Source of the DNA: Cryptomeria japonica
Taxonomy: Eukaryota > Streptophyta > Pinopsida > Cupressales > Cupressaceae
DNA length: 60,000 nucleotides
Direction: 5' to 3'
Assembly: GCF_030272615.1 (NCBI RefSeq)
Contig: NC_081414.1
Span: 52,262,636-52,322,635 of the forward strand
A program made the translations under genes and the position numbers. The notes beneath the pieces were generated by a model. The model saw only the letters and a program-made list of their open reading frames with translations. It searched no databases and was not told the origin of the DNA. This document shows positions 21,170 through 31,185 of the stretch, piece after piece; the stretch's first letter is position 1, and each line of letters opens with the position of its first letter.

Positions 21170-21179
21170 CTATATAAAA
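21170..21179 (+). promoter_or_regulatory. TATA box, 3' LTR of B
   Basis: CTATATAAAA is in the same context as 9386-9395. A 3' LTR promoter would fire outward into the intron remainder and the antisense PMD copy of A. Confidence 0.45.
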
Positions 21180-22310
21180 ATTTGAAAAATTTAAATGATG
21201 TGCACATGTTGAGGAATTAATTTGTTCAGGGCTCAATTTTTGCTCAGAATATGAAGTATTATATACCGCCGGAAAGCTCTTGGGATAAGGAATCTGATTA
21301 GGTAGTTAATTTTAACCAATTTGGGATATTTTGAGAGCAGTTTCCATGGGAAATAAGAAGATATTTTTGCAATTAGGGACAGAGGAGACACTTGGCAATT
21401 TCAGTTGCAGATTTGATCCTTTCCCTCTCCTTCTTATCCCAATTTTCTTCTCATTGTAATGGTTCCAAAAATTTGGAGAATGGCTCCATATTTTCATGGC
21501 TTCCAATTCTGAGTTATTTACAAAATTATACAAGGCAATGTCCTTTTCCATAGAATAGATTTTGATTCATGCTATAGGTGTTATTTGTTGTAGGTTCTTG
21601 TGTATGTAAGGCATACATAAATTCACACAAGATTGTCTCTAGATTTGTATTTCCATTTTATTGAATCAGATCCTCAAGGAGGATGAAATTTGTTATCTCA
21701 AGGAGATAGTTGTGATTGTTTGCAGAGATTCTTCAAGGAAGGATTTAAATTCTGTAATAAATCATGAATAATGGAATATAGTTTCAAGATCTGATGATTT
21801 TGTGAATGATCTTAGTAATGCATTTATGCAAGGTATTAATGCATGAATATTTAATAATGAAGATGGATTTGCAATCGAAGCTTCCATTTATAGTTTGATG
21901 TATGACTCTATTGCCCTTGGATAAGGCACTGATCTTGCAATTAAGGGGTTCTCAAACCAATTTAAAATCCAATCAGAATATCTTTAGTTTATGTTATGTT
22001 TTGAAATGTTTCATCTATCTCATGCTCAAGCATAGTTGAGTTTTATGTGTAGATCTAGCCCCTCTGCAATAAATTACTTATTTTAGAGCCCTAGTGAGAT
22101 CTATCTGTTTATGTTGATGTTGTCATATGTGTGTAATAGGTATAATTCTAAGCATCAAAGGTATACTCGCCTAGGTTTTGCAGAGCCTGAAGAGTAGAAG
22201 GATTCATATCCTTATCATGTTGTCCAAGTGCTGAGGTTCTTCATAGATTGAATTGGCTACTTCATAGATCAATTGCAGGTGTTCTTGGTTATCACTTTTG
22301 GTGAACAACA

Positions 22311-22315
22311 GGACC
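22311..22315. repeat. Target site duplication of element B, right
   Basis: GGACC follows the final CAACA of B and matches 7377-7381. Confidence 0.95.
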
Positions 22316-22778
22316 TGCTTGAGTGTATCCTCTCAGCAGCTTATCCAATTGACAACGTATGTTCATCACAGAACTATCGATTTGCCCTAAAAGACATAAA
22401 TGCACATTTTTAACACAAACGCGCCTTCATGACATAAACGCGCTTACATAATGCACAAACACACCTGCTCTACACAGACGCACCTGAAATACACAGACGT
22501 GCCTATGCTCTGCATAGACGTGCCCACATAGCACATATGCGCCTACACAACGTAGACGCGCTCGCATTTCACACAGATGCTTTTTTCGGCACAGATGCGC
22601 CTGACACAAACACAGACGCGCCTAGCCAACCTAGACGTGCTTGGCACCAATGCAGACGCGCCTCGACGTTTTTTGACATTTTTTGACATTACTTAAAAGC
22701 GTATTTATTGCATTACCTAAGATGCATTAATGACAACAATTAATGGGATAAAGTACAAAGAGGTTTTGTGGTACTTAC
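22316..22778 (-). other. 5' part of PMD intron in element A
   Basis: This is the continuation of element A after B. Read on minus it starts with the donor GTAAGT (22773-22778) next to exon 1. It ends at the B insertion. It includes the GC-rich array at 22410-22670 and the module CAACGTATGTTCATCACAGAA, which is also found in D. Confidence 0.75.
22410..22670. repeat. CpG-rich minisatellite (ACAGACGCGCCT units)
   Basis: About 12-14 degenerate units of roughly 18-24 bp centre on CACAGACGCGCCT or its variants (GACGTGCC, ATGCGCCT). The CpG density contrasts sharply with the AT-rich surroundings. The corresponding place in D (2870-2990) has only a few recognisable units, so the array expanded or contracted between copies. 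The minus-strand Cys-rich open frame over it is a product of the repeat. Confidence 0.85.
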
Positions 22779-22844
22779 CAGCTCTCCTGCGTCGGCTGGC
22801 CTCTGAAATCGGTGAACGCGATCGAATCTATGCATCAATGCCAT
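22779..22844 (-). pseudogene. PMD gene exon 1 copy in element A
   Basis: Read on minus, ATG at 22844 begins MALMHRFDRVHRFQRPADAG and ends at codon 22 before the donor GTAAGT. It has exactly the same length (66 nt) as exon 1 of D. The exon itself is open. The gene is broken because exon 2 (6901 downward) has stops and a frameshift, and because the intron now contains the 15-kb element B. Confidence 0.7.
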
Positions 22845-22923
22845 CACTGCTACTCTATTCTCTCTCTGCACTCTGATCTCTTGGATGTGTGGATGACAAT
22901 GAGGATATTTTCGCCTTGTGGTC

Positions 22924-22932
22924 TATTTTATA
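22924..22932 (-). promoter_or_regulatory. TATA box of PMD copy in A
   Basis: Minus strand TATAAAATA lies about 80 bp upstream of the exon 1 ATG, aligned with the TATA at 2605-2613 of D. It lies inside the element, antisense to it, between the PPT and the gene. Confidence 0.6.
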
Positions 22933-23169
22933 GACTGCCCTAGCTCTAGCCCTCGTTTCCCGAGTCAGTCTTCATTATTCCGTGACTCTATCACTCTATC
23001 CTATCTAGCCAGTCCATTCTACCCTTTCTTTCTTATCAAGAGATTGTCTACGATCTTTTCAAACATTTTCATCCAATCTCTCGAGGGGGCATATCATTGC
23101 CATCTTGGGGCAACTTTGTATCAGTTCATATTATCTTCTTTGAAACAACGCGACAAGCTACATTGTCTC

Positions 23170-23183
23170 AAAGAGGGGCAAAA
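23170..23183 (+). other. Polypurine tract of element A
   Basis: AAAGAGGGGCAAAA directly precedes the LTR TGTAGACACC. It fixes A in plus orientation and shows that the PMD gene lies between the integrase end and the PPT. Confidence 0.85.
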
Positions 23184-23964
23184 TGTAGACACCTAAAATT
23201 GTCATGTCTAATTAAATAAATATTTTATTTATTTAATTATTTTAGCCTAATTCTTCTATTAATTAAATAAATCTTTATTTATTTAATTAATTCATTTATC
23301 TTCTTCTAGCCTCATTTCTCATTTAAATAAATACCTTTATTTATTTAAATTATCCTTTTCCTAAATTAAATAAATATTTTATTTATTTAATTGATCCCAC
23401 TTCTTCTATTAATTAAATAAATCTTTATTTAATTAATTAATTCATTAACCTTTTCCACCAATGACACATGTCATTCATCTCTTAATTCCTACACTACCTA
23501 CCCTCTCATTATTTTCTTATTTTCTTTACCTACCCTCTAATCATAGCCGACCATTTATCTTTTACACCTCTCAATCTTATCCCTCCATTTCATATAGTGT
23601 CTTCTATATAAGAGGATACTTCCTTCATTATCAACCCTAATCAATCTATGCATCCTAATTGATTGACTACACTCTTTCATATGCAATAAAGACTACTTGC
23701 AACCACACTTCCGTTCTTAGTTGAGCTCTTGTGCACATAAAATCTGAGAGCAAATATATCAAGCAAGATCAATGGAGATAGGAAGAATGGAGATTCAAAT
23801 CCTATTGGACATGTGATGGTATAATCTTTGTGATTTCATTTGATTTGCATTGTCTTAGGTAATCTTTATATGTTATGGTGGATCTTTGTTGTTGTTAGGC
23901 TAGGGTTTTGTGGTTGAATTCATTTAGTCTTTCAATATTGTTGTATCCATTTTCACCGTATACA
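23184..23964 (+). repeat. 3' LTR of Tat-like element A
   Basis: It runs 781 bp from TGTAGACACCTAAAATTGTC to ACCGTATACA and is the sister of the inverted LTR at 1604-2343. Between 23210 and 23445 it contains five imperfect palindromes of the form TTAAATAAATA-N-TTTATTTATTTAA. The TATA box is at 23603-23612. Confidence 0.88.
23603..23612 (+). promoter_or_regulatory. LTR TATA box, element A
   Basis: CTATATAAG sits in the context CTTCTATATAAG, conserved in the D LTR. It is the probable core promoter of the family. Confidence 0.6.
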
Positions 23965-25440
23965 GTTATGTTGCTAAAATTACTCTGGATATTTGATTGG
24001 TATACAAATATTAAGGGTTTAACTCTAAAATTGTATTGTAACCTTTGATTATTGAATAATAGATTGGGTTGCTTTGTAGTGTGGGGTTTTTCTCTTGTTT
24101 CTCAAGTAAATAATTATGTTATGGTATATTATTTTATTGTATATTTTTCTTTATAATAATAACTATTTAGTTTATTCGAACATAGATCGTGTCATAGATT
24201 AGTGTAGGAAGCTTTTTTTGCACAATTACTTCATTTCAAATGGATCTCAAATGCAAGTCCTTGGCATGAAGGTATAACCAAATTATTACAAGTTTGTATT
24301 CTTTTTCTTCCTTTGAATATGGTGACACAGGGAAAAGGGTTTAACAATATGATATCTTTTTATTATAATTTTCTACTCTCCATCCTCCTTTATGTATCGT
24401 AACAATAGAAAAATGGTTGAGATTAACAATTATTTATCTTTGTAGTTAAATAATAATACATTGAATTGTGTTGAATATAAATTTGTATAATTAAAAGACT
24501 TATTGAAAGTATACTATCCATTAAAAATAACATACAACATGAAAATAAACACATTGTTATCTTTTTGCATTGCTTTGCACACAATTCAGTTATGACCCAT
24601 AAACATATGTTACATTTGAGTTGAGTGGGAAAAATCTATACATAATCATGCTCTAATTTATTTATTTATTTTTTACTATAAGCCATATAGCTTCTTAACT
24701 TGTCAGTGCAAATGTTGTTTATACACTATAAGACTTTATATATATAATTTATTTGTTGCTAGCAATGTGAAGATTTTGTTCCATTTTATTTTCGTGTTAT
24801 GGATGATTTTTTTAATAATTTAGATATACTTTAATTTTTTAAATTTTTTATTTACCATTGCATAGCTATTCAATCCAAACATCTTCACAAGAAGTTTGGT
24901 ATAATTACTTACAATTTAGTCTTAATATAAATTCCTTTATAATTAGATCAATATATTTAAATTCTCTCTATTATATATTTATTTGTAAAGGAGAAAAGTG
25001 TATATATACTAATTTTTAATGTTCACTACAAGTCTCGTACTAAATACAACACTCTAATTTCAATTAATAAAATCTAGAAAATTGATTACCTTTAACGTTT
25101 CTAGTCCTAGAGGTGTAGATGTTTATTTTGGGTTATAATTGTTTTGTTTTCTTATATTAGATCATAATTATAATTTCTTCCCTCAATTGAATTTTACCTA
25201 TAATTTTGCCCTCCTAATTTAAAAATGTTTGTTGTTTATATTTAAGTTGACCATTTCACTAAATTTGACCACTACCCATTAGTTAAAACTCTTCAAATAT
25301 TGAAATTAAGTGTTTGGTATGTCGCATTTAATGACAAATCTTATACAAAAAATGACTATTCAACCCTTAGAATACACTAATACATAAGTTATGGAGCATG
25401 AGGATAACTTATGCATTAATGCATCCTAGGGACTATATAG
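23965..25440. other. AT-rich spacer without genes
   Basis: I see no coding sequence. The first 200 bases (to about 24180) have the flavour of an LTR end (GTGTGGGGTTTTTCTC followed by AATTATGTTATGG), but no boundary, PBS or partner is visible. The remainder is AT-rich. Confidence 0.4.
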
Positions 25441-25444
25441 CCAT

Positions 25445-26015
25445 TTCCATCGTATACCGCTAGTTTTTTATTAGTAAAGCAACGTTAACTAGGGCACTAA
25501 CCCTTAACATAGTCAAAGACTATCAACAACACCAAAACATCAAGGGTGCTACCCCTTAAAACAATAGCCCGGAGGCAGTAAGAAACAACAAAATAGGGGG
25601 GCAAACCCCCAAAAAACACAGTTGGATAGGCCAAAGAAAACCTTGTCAAACTAGAAAACACTCAAAACCCCAATCAAGGAAGGGGAGAGACACCCGAACC
25701 CAGACAAAGAGGGGTTTGAGGTAGGGGAGAAGACTTCCCCTTCCGCCTGCGAGAAACCACTATCTAGGCGATACTGTCATTAGGAGCATCAAGAGAGAGA
25801 TCAATCGGGAGGGACCCCACAGGGTTACAATCAATAGTGTCAACCGAATTGCTGCAGTAAAATAGCAAGAGGCTGCTGCGAAACAACATCAGAAGCAAGT
25901 TCAATAGGAGTAGACCGAGGCTGCAGAACATGAGAAATTGGGGTGAGGGCCCCAGGAATAGAGGAGACCACAATAGGAAGATCAATAGAAGCTTCAACAA
26001 CAGTGAGGGGCACAA
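25445..26015 (-). mobile_element. Possible truncated LINE-like or other retroposed fragment
   Basis: On the minus strand the segment is less AT-rich than its surroundings and looks formerly coding: one frame gives a run with VVEASIDLPIVVSS and PRSTPIELASDVVSQ. After breaks another gives a basic VVSRRRKGKSS. It is followed by a G/T-rich tail with GGGGGTTTGCCCCCC and ends in AATAAAAAACTAG near 25462, which could be a decayed poly-A end. No RT or endonuclease motif is present, so the family is not established. Confidence 0.25.
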
Positions 26016-26475
26016 CTAAATACCACTAGTTATCCACAAAGAGACTAGAGATAATAGTAGATCATATCAAGAGAAAATAAGACTCTAAATTTATGTTTTG
26101 CATTTCACATACTCCACTAAAAATACCTAATCGTTTTATATCATTTTTTTTTATATATATTTGATTTGTGAAATTTGAAAAAAGTGTTTGACTTAAGTTA
26201 ATCAAGTTTCATACTTTAATTGAACCCGTTTATACAAAATCCTAAGAGGCACTTATTAACACCAAGCCAATCCCAAGAGGATGTCATCATAAATGTGCAT
26301 ATTTTATAAGTTTGTGGTAGCAATAATAAAGTCATAGTAGTAGAGACAAATTTGTTCCACCTTAGCACTGAATGAAGTGCAAATATGTCTAGAAACAAGT
26401 TAAGGATGGAGATACGTTTATGATATTTCATACAAAAGATCTTGTTGACAGGCACTCAAAACTATAATCATCCAG

Positions 26476-27310
26476 TCAGAGTCGTTTGGATTTATTTGAC
26501 TTAGTCATTTATAATGGTTAGAATTTTTTTTCACAGATTAGAACAATTCCATTGAATACAGAGAACGTACGTGTAAAGTTATGACAGATTCGAGGCTTCT
26601 AAATACATTTGATCTGAATATATTAAAGATCCAGCCATTAAATAAATTATAATGGTAGCTCATAAACAAAAGGAAACGTGTACGCTTGCAGAAATGTAAG
26701 AATAAAATAAATGTAAACATCTTTTTGATTTTTTTTCCTTTTTTCCATTTCTATTATGAATGTCAATCTGACAGAAATTGGAAACTCCGACACAGCAATT
26801 AAAGAAACAAAAGAAACAATTAAAGATTGTGAGTCTTGTATTGTAATCTTTTGTCTTATTATTGGGTCTGTATTCAAAATCATAAACTTTTTGATGGAAG
26901 ATTTTATATCATTTACGAGTGTGTTTTATTAATAGATATAAGAACATCAGTTTATACTGAAGAGAGGTTATTTGTAGTTAAAGAGATCTCATTTATGGTG
27001 CTCACAAAAATGAAGACAATAACATAAGACATCATATACGTGAAGTATTATACAAAGGTGATGCGATCATTGTTCCCATCTTTTTTAGTATATCTAAGAA
27101 GATGGCTACTAATGATTCCAGTGAAATCACTGGCCTTAACGAGATGAACATCATTAATGAGCTTGTTGTTGTGTTGGTAGTGGATGGACATGGATCAATC
27201 ACATCACACAACAAATACAACAATTCAAACACAAACTACAAAATTATTAAATATAAAACTCTTTTAAAATGCTCAAAGTATTATGAAGTATTCAAGAGAA
27301 CGTTATGAAT
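26476..27310 (+). repeat. Dispersed repeat R, copy 1
   Basis: It shares its order of blocks with 30527-31185: TTTGGATTTATTTGACTT, ATTAAAGATCCAGCCATTAA, AACAATTAAAGAT, ATTAATAGATAT, GCTGAAGAGAGGTTA-like and GGACATGGATCAATCACA. Compared with copy 3 it has about 95 extra bases at 26530-26620. Short open frames in the two copies (near 27102 and 31019) resemble each other (a DGHGSITSHN versus NGHGSITTHN stretch) but carry stops and match no family I know. Confidence 0.7.
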
Positions 27311-28356
27311 GTTTTGAATGCTACAACATTCAACCCACTCTCCATCTCTTGATCTAAACACCCTTGATTAAAAAAACCATTATAATTGTCTCATTATATA
27401 TTATAAGTCTTGAGAAATACAAAGATAATTTTAGAACTTAGGTCGACATATCCAAAATAACAAATATTTGATATTTTTATGTAGAAATTACATATTTCAA
27501 CTCTCCTTCTTAACTTCTATGATAAATAGTTCAACATTGACCATTCCCAAATTGTCTCTTATATATTGAAAATTCTCTTTTGTCAATTAATCTCCAAATC
27601 TTCAATCTAGAAGTACAATTACAACTCACTATCTATAGTTTTCTAATTTTCACAATGCCTTACAAAACAATTTAATATCTCTCACCTTCTCTGACTTTCA
27701 TACCTCTCTTAATTACTATCATTTTTCACATATGGATATTTTTAAACATGTGTAACCTTTTTGCAATTCAATCCATAATTTATTTGCATACAACCGATCA
27801 TAGATTCATTATTCCACTCTTTGTTCCACCACATCCTTTCAAAATGTTTTCTCAAACCACATATGTTATCCCAACACATCTTTTCTATGTCATTTCCTAT
27901 TACAATGGGAACATTGAATGTACTCCATTACTTCAACTAATTTATTTAAATTTGTAACGCCTAATATCACTTAGAATTTAATAGTGACATATCCAAGGGC
28001 TTCATACTTTAACCTCATTATTGTCTCAATGGATTCTTTGGTTTTTTGACCATACCTTGCTAATCCTCTACCATTATATCCCATTATTTTCATGATTTTA
28101 AAATCAATATTTTTTTCAAAATAGTTCTTATTATAAATTGCACCTCATATAGTCAAGCATTAACTCACTTCAGCAATAGAGCACACTTAAATTTATATCA
28201 CTCATAGGAATGAAAATCATCATTTGATTTAATGTCTACAATAATAGGGGCGAATCTTTCACCACCAAAATGCATGATCATAAAATGCTCAACAAGATTT
28301 GAAACAACCACTTCGTAGAACAAATCACTTTTGTACTATGAATCATGAAACTGAAA
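27311..28356. other. AT-rich spacer without genes
   Basis: There are no convincing open frames, arrays or known repeats. The 69-codon frame near 27748 lacks any family feature. Confidence 0.4.
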
Positions 28357-28376
28357 ATATATATATATATATATAT
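28357..28376. repeat. (AT)n microsatellite
   Basis: A run of about ten AT dinucleotides lies next to the SINE tail. Such tracts often grow from the A/T-rich tail of a SINE. Confidence 0.9.
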
Positions 28377-28391
28377 TCACACATATATATA

Positions 28392-28588
28392 TTTTTGATC
28401 GGTAATTGGCCGAAGCCTGAATAGGTTTTGACTGGAGCTATGAACTAGTGGGGACACAGTAGGGGGCCCCATCCCCATTACATTACATATCTTTGAATTA
28501 TTATTATTATTATGTTTGATTAGATGAACTTGAGTCTCCACAGTGAGAACCCAATGTTTTAGCCAGTTAAGCTCAACCTCTTAGACAT
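28392..28588 (-). mobile_element. tRNA-derived SINE
   Basis: Read on minus, the head GAGCTTAACTGGCTAAAAC resembles a tRNA D-arm / box A (compare AGCTCAGTTGGTTAGAGC). It is followed about 30 bases later by CAAGTTCATCTAATC, a degenerate box B. The body includes a TAA repeat and GGCCCCCTACTGTG, and the tail ends TTACCGATCAAAAA before the AT tract. A tRNA-like head with unrelated body and A-rich tail is the SINE plan. The polymerase III boxes are decayed. Confidence 0.55.
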
Positions 28589-28599
28589 ATGTATACATA

Positions 28600-29489
28600 T
28601 ATATTAAATTAATAATATATTTATTTTATATATAAAATCTATATTACATTTATATTTATTAGTCATTATATTCTATTTATTATACATTAAAAAGAAATAT
28701 ATAATATATACTTAATATTTTGGTAGAGAGGGAAAAGCTAGAGAAGAGCGAAGAGATAAGGAAAATGTAGAGAGAAACTCCATATTCATACAAATTTTTA
28801 ATAATGGAAAATGGATAATTTAAAATCTTTTCTTATTTTTGTGAAAAAAGTGGTTAGAAATAAGTACAACTGCATATTAAAAGAAATGGTACATGGTTGT
28901 ACAAATTTCTTTGCCTCCATTTTTTACCATTTTTCCCCTCCAAGATTTATTATCAATACTATTCAAATAATTTACTATTTATGTGGCAAAAGAATTTAAA
29001 TTGGCTGCTTAACTATAAATGGGCCACGAATTACTCCTTAAAATAAGTTGAGCAACCACATGACACGTGGCAGAGAGAGCAAGTCAGAATGAACTATTTT
29101 GTATCAACAATCTAAAAATGACACTTGTTCACATGAATTAGTGCTCAATGTCGCACATCAATTGTTTATTATCAATTCACCTTTAAAATTGCCATTACTA
29201 ATTATAATTCTACAATATAACTTACAAAATTTATAAATTATAAAAATTCTAAATTCTAGATATTTATATCCATCAACCATCTAATAACAACTTTATATTT
29301 TAGTATTAAATTTAAAATCTTAAAAATGCGTTGCCTCCCAATACCATATTATTTTCAAAGTAGAATAATTTCTATACGATAGGGCAATTTTTTTTGTTTC
29401 TGTGTTCCCGTCAACCAAAGCCAAGGTAAATTAAAGAAAATAGAAAACATTCTGTACAAATAAATGAATTAATTTGTGTACACACCTCA
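28600..29489. other. AT-rich spacer
   Basis: No gene is seen. A perfect ACACGTGGC (G-box/ABRE type) occurs near 29063, but no transcription unit follows it. Low-complexity A/T sequence dominates. Confidence 0.4.
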
Positions 29490-30030
29490 AACCAGAGTTA
29501 TTTGGATTTATTTGACTTGTCATTTATCATTTATAATGGTTGGTCGTTTATTTGGATTTATTTGACTTGCCATTTATCATTTATATTGGTTGTTGGTTTA
29601 TTTGGATTTATTTGACTTGCCATTTGTCATTTATAATGGTTGTTCGTTTATTTGGATTTATTTGACTTGTCATTTATAATGGTTGGTCGTTACAAGATTT
29701 GAATAGAGAGTAGGTATGTATAAATGGATTAATTTGTGTGTACACTTGGAGAAATGTGGGGTGATACTATCCTGTTTGGTGAGTACTGAGTAGGGGCATG
29801 GGAAACTCTGACACAGCAGGCAACACAGATTCTATTTCAAATCAGTGCAGCCTACCTACTCAATTTCCTCAAAGGAAGGAAAAAACAATTAAAGATTGTA
29901 ATATAATATACTCTCATCTTTTGTCTTATCATTGGGTTTAGATAAAAGATTTTATGTCATTCATGAGTTTTTTTTTATTAATAGATATGGGAACAGAAGT
30001 TGTTTATGTTGAAAATGAAAAAGAGTAATG
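29490..30030 (+). repeat. Dispersed repeat R, copy 2
   Basis: This is a partial copy. It shares CAGAGTTATTTGGATTTATT, GGAAACTCTGACACAGCA, ACAATTAAAGATTGTA and ATTAATAGATATGGGAACA with copies 1 and 3. Its 5' part is expanded into a tandem array. Confidence 0.6.
29494..29692 (+). repeat. Tandem array of about 58-bp units
   Basis: There are four successive copies of a unit that begins TTTGGATTTATTTGACTTG and ends ATAATGGTTGGTCG. The last unit lacks one internal TTATCATT. Copies 1 and 3 of R have a single unit, so the array arose within this copy. Confidence 0.9.
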
Positions 30031-30526
30031 AAATTGCAAGTTGGAACAAGTTAGAGATATTATTGACAAATCTTTGAGTCCCAATTTCAACATAAAAAAA
30101 ATTAGATAAATTATTATAAATTTATAAATATTGCTAACACATTTAACTAAAATAGAAAAAAAATTGATGAACTTAGATTCTATTAATTTTTTAAAAATGA
30201 AATTAAATGCTTAACTGAAAAAAAAAAAAGGTGTTAAATATATAAAAATAAATTTTAGTTTAGTGTAACTATTGAAAGTAAGCTTTCCAAATAATACAGA
30301 CCAAATTCCTGTGTCTTATCAGACAGCTCACTCAATTTAACATCCATTTTAATTCAATTTAAGATAAATAATTTAAAACTTTAGAAAAACAGCCTTTCCA
30401 GATGAAGAGATATTGCAGCCAAAACCTCAAATTCAAAAGCAAAATTCTCTAATACAATCCATAATTTTGATTTCAAATTTAATTGGAAAACAGTATTATT
30501 CAAAACTTCTCTGGCCACTGAATATT
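30031..30526. other. AT-rich spacer
   Basis: A/T-rich sequence with a 12-bp poly-A run near 30215. Nothing recognisable. Confidence 0.4.
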
Positions 30527-31185
30527 CTTCAGAGTTATTTGGAGTTATTTGACTTGTCATTTATCATTTATAATGGTTAGAATATATTAAAGATCCAGCC
30601 ATTAAATAAATTAAAATGGCAGGTCATAAACAAAAGGAAACGTGTGCACTTGCAGAAATGTGAGAATAAAATAAGAGATGGGAAGAAACAATTAAAGATG
30701 TCAGTATTGCCATGTTTTGTGTTATTGTTGGGCTGCATTGATAGTAATAAATTTTTTTATCATTAACAAGTTTGTTTGATTAATAGATATATGAGTATCA
30801 GTTTATGCTGAAGAGAGGTTAATTGCAGTTAAAGATATTTCATTTTTGATGCTCATGAAAATGAAAACGATAACAAAAGACTATGCTCACGAAAATGAAA
30901 ACGATGACAAAAGGCGAGGTGAACTGCTATATAAAGATGGTGTGATCATTGTTCAGGTCTTTTTTAGTGTATCTCAAAAGAGGGCTAACAACAATGTTGG
31001 TGAAATGAGCTTACTGTTGTGTTCGTGGTGAATGGACATGGATCAATCACAACACACAATATATACAACATATCAAATACAAACTACAAAAAATATCAAA
31101 CATGCAATCTTGTTAAATTGCTCAAAGTGCTACATGAAGTATTCATTAGTGAGTCTCTTGATACAAACATTACAAATGTTTGGAA
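30527..31185 (+). repeat. Dispersed repeat R, copy 3, interrupted by Copia W
   Basis: It is colinear with copy 1 until the W LTR starts at 31186. One frame here runs unusually long for this area (VYAEERLIAVKDIS, then MKMKTITKDYAHENENDDKR and GELLYKDGVIIVQ), and copy 1 shows a related but broken reading. R may therefore be a duplicated, decayed gene fragment, but I cannot name a family. Confidence 0.6.

Larger units (their letters stand above)
7382..22310 (+). mobile_element. Element B: large LTR retrotransposon without recognisable pol (LARD-like)
   Basis: It is bounded by TGTTGG...CAACA ends and a perfect 5-bp duplication. It has long LTRs (3146 bp at the 5' side), a TGGCGAC-type primer-binding site and only about 2.5 kb between the LTRs. 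The interior encodes one long acidic ORF and shows no RT, RNase H, integrase, protease or CCHC knuckle. That is the layout of large retrotransposon derivatives (LARD), which depend on proteins of other elements, although LARDs are usually non-coding. It sits in the PMD intron of A, and its 3' LTR carries element C. Plus orientation follows from the PBS position. Confidence 0.85.
13042..22310 (+). repeat. 3' LTR of element B, split by element C
   Basis: It starts TATTGGGACTATTTAAATTT, so the terminal TG has become TA, and ends GTGAACAACA before GGACC. It is colinear with the 5' LTR except for two changes. It has about 1.25 kb not present in the 5' copy (13646-14895). It also carries element C inserted at 15879-20798 with duplication AAAAG. 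Without C and one duplication it would be about 4344 bp, against 3146 bp for the 5' LTR. Confidence 0.88.

Noticed and set aside
22427-22609. Cys-rich 60-residue minus-strand frame
   Set aside because: It is the translation of the ACAGACGCGCCT minisatellite; the periodic Cys/His pattern comes from the DNA repeat.
22410-22670. Possible CRISPR-like array
   Set aside because: Units are degenerate and lack unique equal-length spacers, and the context is a plant retrotransposon intron; it is a minisatellite.
23965-24180. Additional Copia LTR end
   Set aside because: The phrase GTGTGGGGTTTTTCTC resembles LTR ends, but there is no TG...CA boundary, PBS or second copy.
27102-27308. DGHGS stretch as a PP2C phosphatase motif
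   Set aside because: Only four residues agree, no other PP2C motif is nearby and the frame is short and broken.
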